This document shows positions 1 to 13,000 of a stretch of 64,000 bases of DNA, one piece after another. The first letter of the stretch is position 1. Every line of letters begins with the position of its first letter. The DNA is from Condylostoma magnum. Its lineage: Eukaryota; Ciliophora; Heterotrichea; Heterotrichida; Condylostomatidae. Both the position numbers and the translations under genes were made by a program. Under the pieces are notes generated by a model. The model searched no databases and was not told the origin of the DNA. It saw nothing but the letters and a program-made list of their open reading frames with translations. The stretch spans positions 202,706 through 266,705 of the forward strand of contig CAKKTI010000001.1 in NCBI GenBank assembly GCA_920105805.1, read 5' to 3'.

Positions 1-1433
1 CTAATTGCTAAACATGCACATAAAATTATTAAATATGCGAAGTGTGTAATAATGGATTTTATCTCGATTTATTTGGGAAATGTGTTAACACAGAGAATTG
101 TCATACTGGATCAGGTTCTACTTGCACTAAATGTCTAAACGGCTATGTCCTCCAAGGTTCGATTTGTACTGCTTGTTCTTCAGAATGCAAAACATGCTCA
201 TCAACAAATCCATTTCTATGCTACTCATGCCAAACTAACAATGCAATTCCTAATGTCGATGGTATTGGATGTAGATGTAATGAGAGCTCATATTAAGTAT
301 AACAATCAGAGTAATCATTATCCTGCAACTCATGCCACTAAGACTGCTTAAGATGTGTAGATAGATTTACTTGCTCTTAATGTAAACTTAGCATTGCTCA
401 ATTAGCCGATGTAGGATGCACATGTCCTTCTGGCTATTACGATCAAAGAGACAGCTTATCGGAGTTGTAATGTATTGAATGTACAGGAAACTGTTAAACT
501 TGTTAAAATAATATTTATTGCGATAGTTGCAAGGATCTAAATGCAAGTGCTGTTTAGGGAGAGTGTACATGCAATAAAGGATACGAGGATAAGGGAATTA
601 ATGGAATTGTAGATTGCTAATTATGTTAAGATTGTTAGGAGGAAGAGGAAACTTAATAAGTTTAGTGCTAGGATGGATAATATGAGCAGAATGGAAGATG
701 TGCGTAATGTAGGCAACTCTGTTAACTTTGCAACAAGTAAACGGGGGTATGCCAGTAGTGTGTAAGCAATGCTACCGCTGCAGGAGAGTATATATGTGAA
801 TGTGATTAAGGATATGAGAATGTAGATAGTTAATGTGTTGAGTCTGCAGTTGAGAACTCATAGTCAGATATCGATATTGATTGTGAAATATAAGATCAAG
901 ATGCAGTCTTAATATTCAGCAAAGAATTACCCTTTTAGATGTAAAGGGATTATATAATAATTCAATTTAATAACAATCCTTTTTATAATTGGGAAGTTAT
1001 ATAATAAACTTTAACTAGATTTTATATTGATTTTCTCGGACGGGTGTTACAATAAAGTGAAAGCGGGGTTTATAGTATACAGCTTGAGATTCCTGAAATG
1101 CTGCCGTTCTCTATAAAAGCCAATAAAATCTCTTTTTCCATTTAACAGGATTTTACGCAGGTTTAAAAGTTTGTTGATACCTCAGGATCTTCTGTTGTGT
1201 AAAATCAAACTGTTAATAATAGTAATGAAGATGGACAAGAAGAACTAAGAGCAATTATTGTATCAATTTGCCTAATTGTGTTTTTTATTGGACTTGGCTC
1301 TATTCTAACAGCAATTTATATTTTTAGAAGAAGAGCAAAGGTAGAAGAACATGAAGAGGAATAATATTATAAAAGCGATACGGAGAGAGCTTTGAATAAA
1401 GATGAATATACGATAATAAGTAGAATTTAGTAA
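1..1433 (+). CDS. Cysteine-rich type I membrane protein, 5'-truncated
   Basis: Partial gene; its N-terminus lies before the window. Read with TAA/TAG as Gln, the frame starting at base 3 gives about 475 residues. The first ~290 are a run of CxxC-rich repeats (for example CNSCHQDCLRC, CTGNCQTC) like the furin-like or growth-factor-receptor cysteine repeats common in ciliate surface proteins. A beta-rich stretch follows, then one transmembrane segment (about 1251-1325, VSICLIVFFIGLGSILTAIY) and a short basic then acidic tail (RRRAKVEEHEEE). This predicts a type I plasma-membrane or ciliary surface protein with a small cytoplasmic tail. The stop is TAG at 1428 or the adjacent TAA at 1431. The family is clear but the specific function is unknown. 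Confidence 0.75.
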
Positions 1434-1553
1434 ATAACCTATTTCTGCTTAATAAACCTCAGCTTGTGTCTATTTTAATCCTACATTACAATATTTTAAC
1501 AAAGCAGTCTCTTATACTCTTCCTAAAACTTAAATTATTTCTTTAAAATTATT

Positions 1554-4082
1554 ATGGATATAATTTGGTAGTAATCCTTAATTTATAAGCAATTCTAAGA
1601 CATAGGCAAAGAGTTCCTAATAGCGAGTCCTACAACCCTCTACAAAATAACTCAAACTTTATAGAATCATTCCACAACATTCGCCGGTGTATCTCTAAAT
1701 AATCAATAAGTTTTGATATAGATCCTTTCCTTCAAAACATACAGCAAAGCCAGAAAAGTGTATCATACACTACAAGCACTGCAACGACTGCGGTAATAAA
1801 AGTTTATTGAAATTTTCCCTCATTTCGAACCAGGGAGCTGGGCAATAGTATTGGTAACTTAATTCATAGAATGCATATCGATAGACGAATGAATTGATTT
1901 TGTGCAAACCACGGGCATAAAACACTCTTTTAGCAATGAAGGACTAGTCAATATGTTTCTAGACTTACTACAACTGTCAATCCACGCATAATAAACCGAG
2001 CTTAATGAAAACTTTGTCTCTCCAGAGAATATCTTAATGATACAGAAACCTGACTTTCCTATTGCTTCTAATCTGCAGTTAGGAATAATACTGAGTCCAT
2101 CATGCAAGCATTTATTAAGAAAGGAGTACAAGTACAGCAATTTAAGGCCATAAGGTAATTAATTAGGAGAAAAAGCGGATTTGTGGAGAATTGGAGTTAC
2201 TGTAATGTGCGCTGCCTTATGCTATACACCTTCTTCTTTCCCGGAACTGAGAAAAATGAAGTTTAGTGATAGAGTAATTGTATGCAAAAAGCTATCACCT
2301 GGATTAAGAGATTTGATAGAAACATCCCTATAGGATGAGCAGCATAGACCTACTGTTACCGATATGCAATCTAGTGGACTAGTAAGAACTTTTGCTAATT
2401 TAAGGAAAGTAGAATCAGCTTGCATTGATAGTATTGATAATGAGAATATATCAGCATTAAACACTGCTCTCACTTATCCGAGTAGGATCATATAATAGAT
2501 GATTATTGGAGAAATACTAAGAGTTTATGAGAATATGCCCTTTAATGCTATTAAGTCTTATTAGTATCCTTAGCAACTATGGCCTTTAGTTATAAAAATA
2601 AGCATGCAGAAATAAGTATGAGAGCCTTAAGAAGTTGTAGGATTGTTTAAATTTGTGATAGAAAGAACTGGTTATGAGTGATTTTAGTAAAAGCTACGTA
2701 AGAGGAACTTTTTAAAAATATTTGAGTAGTTTGAACAACATATACAGAAAGAAGAAATTATAAAATTCATGAGCTGTTATAGTAGGGAAAATACTTTAAC
2801 TGTTATTTAGTATTTTATGGATAAAGGGATTATCGAGTAAATTTTAAAGGAAAAAAGGTAAAGTCGGAGTTTTAACATATAATGAGAGATTTTAGCATAC
2901 TCAGGTCAGGAATCATTTTACAGAATAAGCTCATTTTACTCCAAAAACATAATCAATACAAAAAAAGTGTTGTAAATATTATCAGAAATGCCTCTGCACT
3001 TTAAAAGCAACGAATCCTCTCTAAAACTACTAAAATTAGTACTTAAAAAAATAAGGAAAAGTGATCCTAATTTTTTTCAAACAACTCAATAAATTTTAGA
3101 CAATGTATGGGATATTTTAGTATCATATAGAAAAATGTAAATTTCAGTTTCAAAGGGATAATGCTTATCTTACTTCAACAGTTCTTTAAGCTATCAAAAA
3201 GGACTATTATCATACTGTGATGATTGCAATTAGAGTATTTGTATTAACTGCAGAAAAGAGTGGCATAGTAATCACAAGACGAGATTTTGCTTATATTCTA
3301 GTCCATATGATCGTTGTCAAAGCTAATAGTAATGCGAGACCGAGGCTTGACCATTAGATTAATTTACATTTACTCCCTAAAGATCAAAATACACTTTCTT
3401 GGATAATAAGCAAAAATCAGTAAAGGAGCGAATGAGTTTAGAAATGAAAAACTCTAATAAAGACTCATATTTAATAAGAACAGCAGAGCCGCTGGTTATA
3501 AAATCGGATAACTGTAGCTGTTATTTTGAAGTTTATATAAAATAAGCAGGATTCACTGAGAATTTTACTATTTCTTTGTTAGGGACTGGAATTGAGTATT
3601 AAACTAAAACGGGAAAAGTAAAAAGAAATGGGAATTGAATAGGAAGTGGGCCTCGGTTAGGATCTTATGATACAGTTGGACTTGGATTTTACTCGCCCAG
3701 TACTGTTTTTTGAACTTACAATGGAATTCCTGTTGATTTTTGTAATTAAATAGTACCTGGTAATGAGTTCTACCCAGAAATAAGATTGTAGGAGTAGAAT
3801 TAATCCGTTGCTATTATACTAAGAGATTGAAAGTTACCACTTCCTTTAAATTTTTAATAAGAATATAATAAGAAATTATGTATTAAAGCGTAAGAGTTAA
3901 TCGGATCTGAGATTCACTCAATATTAGAATCTTTCAGTGAATATTTATACGAGCATTCTGAATAAATGGAGGATAATCATGATACTAAGTCTAAAACACA
4001 AGAGATTCGACTTTTAATACCGAGGCTTAGGTAGGATAACATATATGCCTTAAAATACTTCATAGTATTAAATTTATATTAG
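1554..4082 (+). CDS. Pseudokinase - B-box-like zinc finger - SPRY protein
   Basis: About 842 residues from ATG 1554. The N-terminal ~300 residues resemble a protein-kinase fold: a VSPENIL segment sits where [10 protein letters not shown] is expected (near 2020), and a kinase subdomain IX-like ADLWRIG lies near 2185. The HRD aspartate is not visible, so it is probably a pseudokinase. A helical middle follows. Near 3190-3290 is a B-box-like zinc ligand set (CDDC..SICINC..EWHSNHK). Near 3500-3860 is a SPRY domain with GLGFYSPSTVFWTYNG, where W is TGA. The domain order suggests a scaffold or ubiquitin-ligase-adaptor role, which is inference. The stop is set at TAG 4080; TAA 4092 is the alternative. 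It converges on NUF2 about 50 bp away. Confidence 0.72.
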
Positions 4083-4130
4083 TGCAATGTATAACTAACT
4101 AAAGAAATTGTTGGTAAGACAGTTTAGCTT

Positions 4131-5423
4131 TTATTAACACTTTTCCATATATAAGATTAGCATTTGGAACTTTTCAATTCCTTATTGCTTCTTATCAAAT
4201 AGTTTTTTACTCTCTCTCTCATAAACTTAATATAGTTATGAATACGCTTCTTCAATTTCCCATGAAGTTGTCTATAGTTAATTTGTTTCATTTCAAAGTT
4301 TCTATTGCATTTCTTTTAATTTTGCCAAATTGCTTTCTTTTAAATCCAGTTAAGTCTTTTAACGTTTTACTTCACTTACTTATAGTTTTTTACTTTTTAC
4401 CTTGTTAAAATTAACCTTATCCAATAGTGAATTTAAACTTTATTTTTACTCATTAAGTTAAAGCATACTGGTCTTATCTTCATCGATTTACCTCTGAATG
4501 TTGATATGATTTTATTAGCGCACACTTAATTCTTTAATTATTCAAAGTCAGTCATTACATTTATTTTAGATTTATTTGATTATTTGCTGAGTTTTGTAGT
4601 ATTCTTAGTTTTATTATTATAAATCATGTAGTAATTTTTCATTATCGGAATATTAAATTAATACTTGATTATGTTATTAAGTCAATCTTTCCGGAGAATT
4701 AAAGATTAGTTTTTTCTGTTGCTCACAGTCGTCTTTCATGTTTTAACCAATATTCTATATTTTTTAAAGCTTTTTCTATAGATTCTTTCTTTCCAGTACT
4801 AATTCGTCTTTACTTATTATCTGAGTTTCTATTTCCTTCTATTTTTCTTATATTTAACTTTGAATATCCTGTAATTTACTTTCTTATTAGTCTTATTTTT
4901 ATTTCTGTTACTACACTGATCTTTAAAGATTTTCAATATCTAATTAAAGCTGTTAATTTTCTTTCTGTTGTAAAATCTAATCTTGAATATTAGTTTAATC
5001 TAAAGCAATTTTAGCTTATCTATCATAATAAAGATCTTACTCTGTATTAAACTTAAGATAATTAATAAGAGCTGATAAAATTATTCTACAATTTCTTGGA
5101 TTGGTTTCTATTATTGAAAAATAATCACTATATCCTAAACGAGGCAGTAAATCCTTTAGTATTTCGAATATTTGTATTCTTTAAAGGGCAATTTGCTGAA
5201 ATTATATTCCTTATAATTTTGTTGAATTTTCTTTATGTTGAGCTAGGATATCTTAGCGGGATGAATTAAAGATATATTCTAGTATAATAGAGTAAATTTC
5301 AATTAAGATGTCTTATTCAGGCTAAAACAAGTCCTCTTTCTTTTAGAGTTTGATACCTAAAGATTACGTTAAATGATCGTATATTTCAGAAATTGAAAGA
5401 ATAGGAAAATTGTATTTTGACAT
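4131..5423 (-). CDS. NUF2: Kinetochore protein NUF2 (Ndc80 complex)
   Basis: About 430 residues, close to the 464 of human NUF2. The protein opens with FPILSISEIYDHL, the start of the NUF2 calponin-homology-like domain, followed by RNCRIILSALINYLKF, which matches the conserved R..R.LS.IINF segment. The rest is coiled coil (QQKQKQ, EKQKEIETQI) and includes NSPERL, equivalent to the family's DSPEKL. NUF2 pairs with NDC80 to bind microtubules at kinetochores, so in ciliates it should act in micronuclear mitosis and meiosis. The start is ATG at 5423. The stop is one of two adjacent TAA codons (4136 or 4133). The gene cannot be seen with the standard code because it contains dozens of in-frame UAR codons. 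Confidence 0.82.
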
Positions 5424-5576
5424 TTTAGTTTGTATTATGGTTAAACGAATCGATAGAGTAGTTGTTCTTATTGATATTTAAATATAGCATTATGTATTAA
5501 GATGCCATTAAACCATCAATTTAAAACATTTATAGTAAGCAACATTAGTATATAATATTAAAATACCTTTTATTAA

Positions 5577-7055
5577 CTATATCAATTTATTCAGAACCTT
5601 CTTGCCTTGATTAACTCTCCGCTCTTAAAGCTTCAGTATGCTACCGTATCTACCAGAACTAATTATCTCACTTAAATTCCCATCTTCATCAAAATAATTT
5701 ACATCCATATTATTCATCATATTTCAGGTGATTTTATTTGATTAATTGATCAATTTTTTCTAATTCCGCTTAGCATACGAATTAAAATTTTTTGGAATTG
5801 ATCTAGTTCTTATCTATTAGTTTAAATAAGTAACTGGCACTTATTTTTCCATTTATGGACCCTAACGCTAATTTCTTCATTATTCCAATTATTACTGCTT
5901 TGCTTTACTTAATTTAGATTTTTGTTAATTTTAGCTGAAAATGCGTGGCTAGTACTTTCCAAAGGAATGCCTTGTTCTTTATATAGTATTTAGATAATTT
6001 TAAGTATTAAGGCCTAGTTCTTAATAAAATTTCAGTCGAAGTGAGTTATTAGGAAAATTATCATCTTCTATTTCGTAATATGTACTAGCAACTTGCTATA
6101 ATGATTCAATAAACTGTTCAAAACTCATAAATTTGCTGTAATTTGAATTGACTTTAAAAATTTTGACGTATTTGTCCTTTTATTACTTTTTAATTGCAGG
6201 AATAAAATCGTTTAGAAATAAAAAGAACTTATGGCAATTAAGCATTTAATTGTTTTAGTTAATTTCATCAAAGCTTTGTTTTATTGACTATAATGGTTAG
6301 ATTTTTGCGTAATGATGGAAAATTTTGTTTAGATTTCTATAGCAAATCGTTAATTATTTTCGATTTTACTTGTAATTAAGTAAATTATCACTAACCTGTA
6401 TTAGCCCGTCTATCAATTCATTATATTATTCTTTATCATTATCTTTTTCTTACAATTCTTTAAATTAATGAATTGAGTTATGCAGAATATCAATGAATTA
6501 CTCCTATTCCTTTCCGAAATTTCTAAATCATCATTTAATGCTGTGGATCATTTATTACAACGTTAATTATTCCATTTCATTTATCACTTAAGGAAACTTT
6601 TAAATAGCTATCTATGAAACTTCGATTTGAAATATATGCAGTAGTTCTTTAAGCATCTACAATGCCTACTACTATTATATCGTCTCAGTATTCTGACTAA
6701 AATTATTGAACACTTCCTTTACATAATTATACTACTATTTAATCTTTTAATCCATTACAGTTAGCTATACCTTCCTTTTACTTTTTCTAGGTTTTACTAT
6801 TTTACTTTCACAATACTGCAGTATTATCGATTGAAACTAATCTACTTTTATTTCAGCTTATACAAACTCCTCACCTATTTGATTTTCCATGTATTCCAAA
6901 ATTTCTTCAATATCAATTCAAACCTGTTTTCCTAATTCATTTAAAACTAGGATCACATTATTAAGTGTTATGCTTCTGTCAAATATTTCGTACAGAGCAG
7001 TTATTTAATACTTTTCTTATGCAAATTCATACAAACTCTTTATTCGATCATCCAT
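5577..7055 (-). CDS. Unknown 492-residue helical protein
   Basis: ATG 7055 to a TAG at 5577-5579, 492 residues. I do not recognise the family. The N-terminal half is helical and Glu/Gln-rich (LNELGKQVWIDIEEILEYM, KFPQVINEMEQ). The middle contains SFEQFIESLQQVASTYYE, which looks like an EF-hand-type or p25-like helix pair. A basic, Gln-rich region follows, and the end carries VNYFDEDGNLSEIISSGRYG. The start lies only 16 nt after the VAP stop on the same strand, so the two may share a promoter region or have overlapping transcripts. Coding potential is clear from the hydrophilic composition in this frame compared with the Phe/Leu-rich opposite strand. It could be a cytoskeletal or ciliary protein, but nothing specific shows that. 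Confidence 0.7.
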
Positions 7056-7071
7056 TTTTAGAAATTTAAAG

Positions 7072-7623
7072 TTAACTATTTATAATCAATGCAGCTGTAA
7101 AACCAAATAAAGCTCCTATTCCAACTGCAATCAGTTTAGAAGATAATTTAGTCTTTTCTTCTTTCTCTTCTTCTTTAATAACATAAGTAAAGAACTCTTT
7201 ATTTAAGTCATACTCGCACTTTTTGGCACTGTACATTTGGTTTTCTTTAGTATTATTGATTTAAACTTTTAGTTTAAAGCTTTGTTTCTCATTTCTTTAT
7301 ATATTGCTTCAGAATTTTATAATATCATCTACTCCAAAGTCTCAGCTAAGTGTTGATGGGGCTGCTTCTACTAAAAACCTATGATTTTAATAAGGATATA
7401 TGTTCTTGAGTTTAAGATGTATTGTTATATTTACACTTTCATAAGGTTAGATCACTCCTTGATTTGGTTTCACTATGTATTCTTTTGGAGCTGTTGTTTT
7501 GATTTTGAAAGCAATAGGATAATCATGCTTGTTTTTTAAATTTAGACTAGAACTTGATTAATTTTTATGATTTATGTCGAATATTAGCTCTGTAGCTGGT
7601 TGTAATGAAAGCAGACTTGTCAT
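7072..7623 (-). CDS. VAP-type MSP-domain ER membrane protein
   Basis: A 183-residue protein with VAMP-associated-protein architecture. Residues ~1-125 form a major sperm protein (MSP) domain: LQPATELIFDINHKNQSSSS, then VKPNQGVIQPYESVNITI and HRFLVEAAP, all at the expected spacing. A charged linker (KEEEKEEKTK) follows, then one C-terminal transmembrane helix (LIAVGIGALFGFTAALII). VAPs are tail-anchored in the ER and bind FFAT motifs to form contact sites; that role is inferred from the family. In LSWDFG and IKFWSN the Trp is TGA. The stop is TAA at 7072-7074, immediately after the transmembrane helix, which supports TAA as a real terminator. The next gene begins 16 nt downstream. Confidence 0.85.
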
Positions 7624-7886
7624 GTAACGAAATTTTAATTTAAATATGAAAAATTTCATCAAAATGCATCTAATAAAAAGCTAGCTGAATATAGTATATA
7701 GCGAAGCTATATAAGAAGCTTTTAATTTATCTATAATACAACTAATTGCTTGAATAATTTACATTTAATACAAAAAGTGCTGTAAGGTTAAACATTAAAT
7801 GCAATAATGTGAATTTATTCTATATAGTTGATAACTATAGAAACATTATTTAAATTGTAAACATAAGATTTACTATATAGACTAAA

Positions 7887-8792
7887 ATGGTACGAAAGAG
7901 CCGTGTGGAAAATTATAAGATTCTACGTACTATTGACAGAGGTGGATTTTCAAAGGTTAAATTAGCCTTCAATCCTTAAGATAATAAACAAATAGCTCTA
8001 AAAATAATAAAATTCACATCTCGCTGCGGGGCTAATTAAATAAAAGGAATGATTAAGAACGAGGTTAAAGGACTAGCATCAGCTTCCCATTAAAACCTTA
8101 TAAAGCTAATAGACTATAAGACCTAATCAGAATATATCAGGAAGCTAAATAAAGGTTCCTACCAATGTGGATACATAAGCCTAGAACTATGCCGGTTTGG
8201 AAATCTGGAATAATTTTTCTTTACTAGAAAACCTTTAGAACTGCAATTAGTCAAAGGGATATTCAGATAAATAATTCTGGGAATTAGAGCTCTTCATCAG
8301 GCTAATATCGCTCACAGAGATATTAAAATGGCTAATATTCTAATAGGGTCAGATTTTAGAATCAAAGTAGGAGATTTAGGGCTCTCAATACTAAATAGAG
8401 GGATGATGATGGGATTAACAGGAACTGTTCCATATATAGCTCCTGAAATTTTAGCTAGAAAGCAATATGATGCTTTGAAGGCAGATATATTCTCACTCGG
8501 AGTTCTTTTATTTTGCCTTGTAGCTGGAAGACCACCCTTCTAAAACGCGCAGACTTGTGAATTTTATAAAACGTTTTAAAGAAAACCTGATAAATTTTGA
8601 ATGCTTCATTGCCAAGGTGGCTTGATTTTCAGCACATAATTCAGAGTTTTAATACAAAGAATGCTGGACTGTAACCCTAATCATAGATTTAGTATAAACG
8701 ATATTTTATCGTATGAGTGGCTTGATACAGATTATTTATAAGAGGAAGAAATTGAAGTGTACTTACAAGAAATATTCCAGGAGGATACTTGA
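7887..8792 (+). CDS. Ser/Thr protein kinase, CAMK-like
   Basis: A 301-residue kinase that is essentially only the catalytic domain. Visible motifs: glycine loop DRGGFSKVKLA, lysine in IALKII, catalytic loop AHRDIKMANIL, magnesium-binding GDLG (DLG instead of DFG), TVPYIAPE, ADIFSLGVLL and a C-lobe NPNHRFSINDIL. The residues needed for catalysis appear present. The layout resembles CAMK/ULK-like stand-alone kinases, but I cannot assign a named family. The stop is TGA at 8790-8792, shortly after the last C-lobe helix. Start ATG 7887 is 264 nt from the divergent VAP start. It converges on the next gene with a 29-nt gap. Confidence 0.85.
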
Positions 8793-8821
8793 TATAATAA
8801 ATTTTAAGTTAGAATTGTTAT

Positions 8822-9811
8822 TTATTCATTGGGGTCTTCTTTAATTACAGTGCATAATGGTCTCGTTCTTTTAAATAAACTACTCTTTCTGCGATGTCGC
8901 TGCTATTTAGGAGATTAAGAGCAGTTTTTTAGAGTGTTCTGTATAAACTCTTCTCACATTTCTACTTTAACATTTTTATTGATAGCTAATTAGTACAAAT
9001 CTTAAATAGGATAGCTTTGAGCAGGTGATCGTGCTCTAAACTGCATTTTTATTTTTAGACATAGACTGTAAAAGTATCTTTTTAACTATTAATCATCATT
9101 ACACGAATGATTTACAGCTATATCCAATTAGCTTATATCATCGTCCTAGTATGTAGTAGAGCTAACATTTGAAGATGAAGGGGACATTAAACTTCCTGTT
9201 TCACTTTTAATGCATTCTAAGTGTCTTTCTAGTCTTGCTTCAGTTATTCCTTATTTTTTCAGAATGGTTTAAAGAAAATTTGCACGGTTTTTAAATTCCT
9301 AGACTTGTTATTTCAGCTCTTCTATTTAATTCACTTCTTATTCTATTTTGTTTGTTTTAAATACTTCTTTAAACTCAAAACAAATAGACTAAATTCTCTC
9401 TGCATATATTCTAATACCTGAGCTGCCTTTGAAGGTTACAAGTAAAGAGCTTATCATTTCTAGTATATGTTATAGTGGATCTATGCTTTAAAAATTAGTT
9501 ATTTATAGTAATTATGTACTGTATCTGAGTAAGATTGAGAGATAGTTTTTGTCTCCTGGTCTTATATTATGTTAGTTTTAAATCTGTTCTATTTTACCAG
9601 TTAATTTATGGATTTTATAATGAATTTGTTCGATAGGTGATTATTGCTCAATTTCTCGCACTGTTTATGCTACTGTAGTGCAAATACTGCTATGCTATTC
9701 TATATCGTTTATATTAATCAAATTTTAGCAATTCATACAAGTCACGTCAAACAAAATTTCATTTTCCTAGTTTACAAAGGACTAATTATTTCGATTATAA
9801 GAATTTGCCAT
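8822..9811 (-). CDS. Coiled-coil protein with N-terminal C2HC-like zinc finger
   Basis: A 329-residue protein, ATG 9811 to TAA 8824. Near residue 25 it has a CxxC...H...C set (CMNCQNLININDIEQHSSIC) compatible with a C2HC zinc finger. The middle is helical, with coiled coil near EQEVNQIEELKQQVQEFKNR. A Ser-rich stretch and a basic C-terminal tail (QQRHRRKSS, FKRTRP) follow. I do not recognise a specific family; ciliates have many such basal-body and cortex proteins, and that assignment would be a guess. It converges on the upstream kinase with a 29-nt gap between the two inferred stops. Confidence 0.65.
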
Positions 9812-10062
9812 TTATATTGGATTAATTTTAATTAATTATATCAGGGAAATGCGCAGTAATATGAATATTAGTAGCTATTCAGTGAAACTGCACCAATGTA
9901 TTAATGCAAGCAATATTAAGAAGATATACTACAAACTGATTATATCTTAAATGCCATAGAAATAATTGAGAGATTAAAAAAATGCCCACGAATTGTATTC
10001 ATTAATAAAGTATGCAATTATTATAGGCATAAAGATTTACTCCAAATTTAACTTAAAAACAA

Positions 10063-13000
10063 CTACCTATTCCTTCTTTCCCTCAAGAATCTCTTTATTT
10101 TTTCTATTACTTTTTGAATGATAGCATAGAAACTTACAATAATTGATAAAAGTATTCCAGTACTCAATGCAAGTATAGCTATTAAGGATGCATTTTCAAT
10201 TTCTTCAATAGTCATACTATCTTATCCAAGAATACTTAAAACTATTGTACCAATCATAATTGTGAACCATGATAATAAATTAGAAAAGTTCTCAAGATAA
10301 GAAAACTCTAAAGGTCTTATAATAGCCAAATATGCAAAATACTATTTAAAAGTTACAGATAAGTTCAAAACATTTAAAAGTAAAAATTATAGGTAAGGAT
10401 AGCTCTATAATGTAATTATTATTAAGCATAATATGAATCGTTTGGCATTAATAATAAGAAACAAGTTTCTAGATAAAGTTGAATTTTATTTAATCTAGTT
10501 TTAAATCATGTAATTTTCGTATAATCATTCCTTATCATTATAGTCAATTTTCTTTTTATTTGTATTCAAAATATGAATGTTTAATCCAATCATATATGCA
10601 AGTGATAAGCCTAACATCACAATATTAAAAATACTGTCTAACTTTTAAAAGTTCTCTAAAATTTAATGTAAAAGGCAAAATTATATCCATAAATATGACT
10701 AAAGCAATATCTGAAAAAATACCCGAAATATCAATATCTTATAAACTTTCTGTATAAATTACTTATTCAATAGTCGTTTCATAAGTTTAGTCATCAGTAT
10801 TAGAAGTCCCAGCGACAATATTAATGATAAAGCTGATCCTGCATTGACAGAAAAGGTTTCAGAAAGATCATTGTAGGTAAATAAATCTGATAATTCTTCA
10901 TTTCTGTAGAACACCGTGTAATAGTTAGGGAAAAACATTAAGTTTGTGTAAGATAAGCTATTAAAGAACTACTATAAGGAATAACTTTGGTAAAAATTCA
11001 TGAATTTTAGCATTGTGATGTATTGCTTTTATTCTAGGGATCTGAAAAGAAATCCTAATTGAAAATCAGGTGAAATACTTTAGAGTAAAATTTATAAAAA
11101 TACAAGTACTCCAATAGCATGCATACTTATACTACCAGCAGTTTCAATTAAAGTAGTATCATCTCCCTTATAAGCTAATAATTAATAATTAATATCATAT
11201 TCTTCACAGTTTAAGCCTAATTGGTTGTAGATTTCATTATTATCGTATATAATAAACTTGATTTACTAATTATTAGTAATGCTAACTTATAAGACAACAG
11301 AAAACAATATTTCATATGCATAGACTTACTCATTTTATTCTACTTTCATTTCATATCTAACTTAATGATCAAATTGCACATTTAAAGATTTTTCGAAGTT
11401 ACTCCAATAAACTTTTGATGAAAAATATGCTTTAAAATAGTGAATCTCATCTTTTTTATCTTCATAACTTATACTTACTTTTGGCTTTTTGTCTTATAAG
11501 CATTTATTTTCATAGCAAATTCAATCATTCTCTTTATTGCATTATTCATCACACCCATCATCAGATATAAAATTACCATCATCACATTCGAATTATCCAA
11601 GGTTAATTCCATCTCCGCATAATTCCTAACAAGTTTAATTTAATGATTATTAATAATTTACTTATTACATTCATTCATTGTATGAATATTTAGGGTTTAT
11701 GCCAAATCCTTATAATTATGAGCATTCTATACATTCATTATTATATAGTATTAATCCATTATTACATTTTTAGCATATGACCTCTTAATCTAAAATGCAT
11801 TAAGCACAATGTTATTAGCATTTATTACACTTAAAAGGATTTTCTAGATAAAATCCAAAATCACAGATACAAGCATTATTAGACAGTGTAAAGTTCTCAA
11901 TACATTCTTAGCACTACTTATTCTTTTTAATGCATGTTGGATCTATGTCAATGTAAAATTCCAAAGATGCGATTTTAACTAAAAGAATAAAGCTCAAATT
12001 GTTTTCTAGTTCTAATTTAAAATAAATCTAGAAAGATTATCAATTGAGTGTATTCAATTAATAATCAATTATCTCGTCATTATAAATCAAATTTATTTAT
12101 TAAGTGGTATCTGATTAATTAACCTGTATAATAAAGAAATCATTCTCAATTCCCTTATAATAAACTTCTATACTTAATACCTCAGTTTAAACTTGTTCTA
12201 ATTTACATTAAGAGCTACATCCATCTCCATCCTATAAGTTGCCATCATCACATTCTTATTGCCCAAGACTTATTCCATCTCCACATATCTCATCACAAAA
12301 ACTACTTAGTTATATTAGAGTAGCATAATCAAGATCTTCTCATGAATATGTAAAATTAAGACCAAATCCTTAGAAGTGGCCGCATTCTGTGCATTGATTT
12401 TGATATAGTATTTCATTATCAAAGCATTATTAACACAAATTATTAGATACAATAAGATCTCCTTTTTGGCATACGCAAAAACCATTGATCATTTCAAATC
12501 CTTTATTACAATCTCCGCAAGTATTTTAATCTATGCAGTATCTACAGTTTTCTTTGCATTATTTACAATTATCAATAGAAATTTCTAAACCATAAAGACA
12601 CTTTAGTGGGCAATTATCACTTTTATCTAGGTAATAATTCCAGCAATTTAAATCTATTTGATAGTCCTTTTAGTATTCTGTAAGTTATAATCTATATAAG
12701 GCAAGTATAAAATAGTTTATTTCTCCAATAAAGGTTTAACCTAATATAAAATCAGGGTATGGAACTGTAATCAGACTATCAGTATAATAATTACTAATAA
12801 TGTTGTCATTATACAAAAGTTCTATTTTATGCATTTACTCCATACTATCATACCATCAAGAAAATCCAAGATATACTCAATGCTAAGGACTAGTAAGACG
12901 GCCAATCTCAACACTTAAAACAGATCTTGTAATTTAAGTAAATATTGTTATTTAGCATGCAAAGCCATTCACTGATTAAACTATTTCAAATTTTGCATAG

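Noticed and set aside
4150-5420. Plus-strand frame continuing the SPRY gene for another ~1.3 kb
   Set aside because: The frame never closes because all stops can be sense, but it becomes monotonously Phe/Leu/Ile-rich. The minus strand of the same stretch encodes NUF2.
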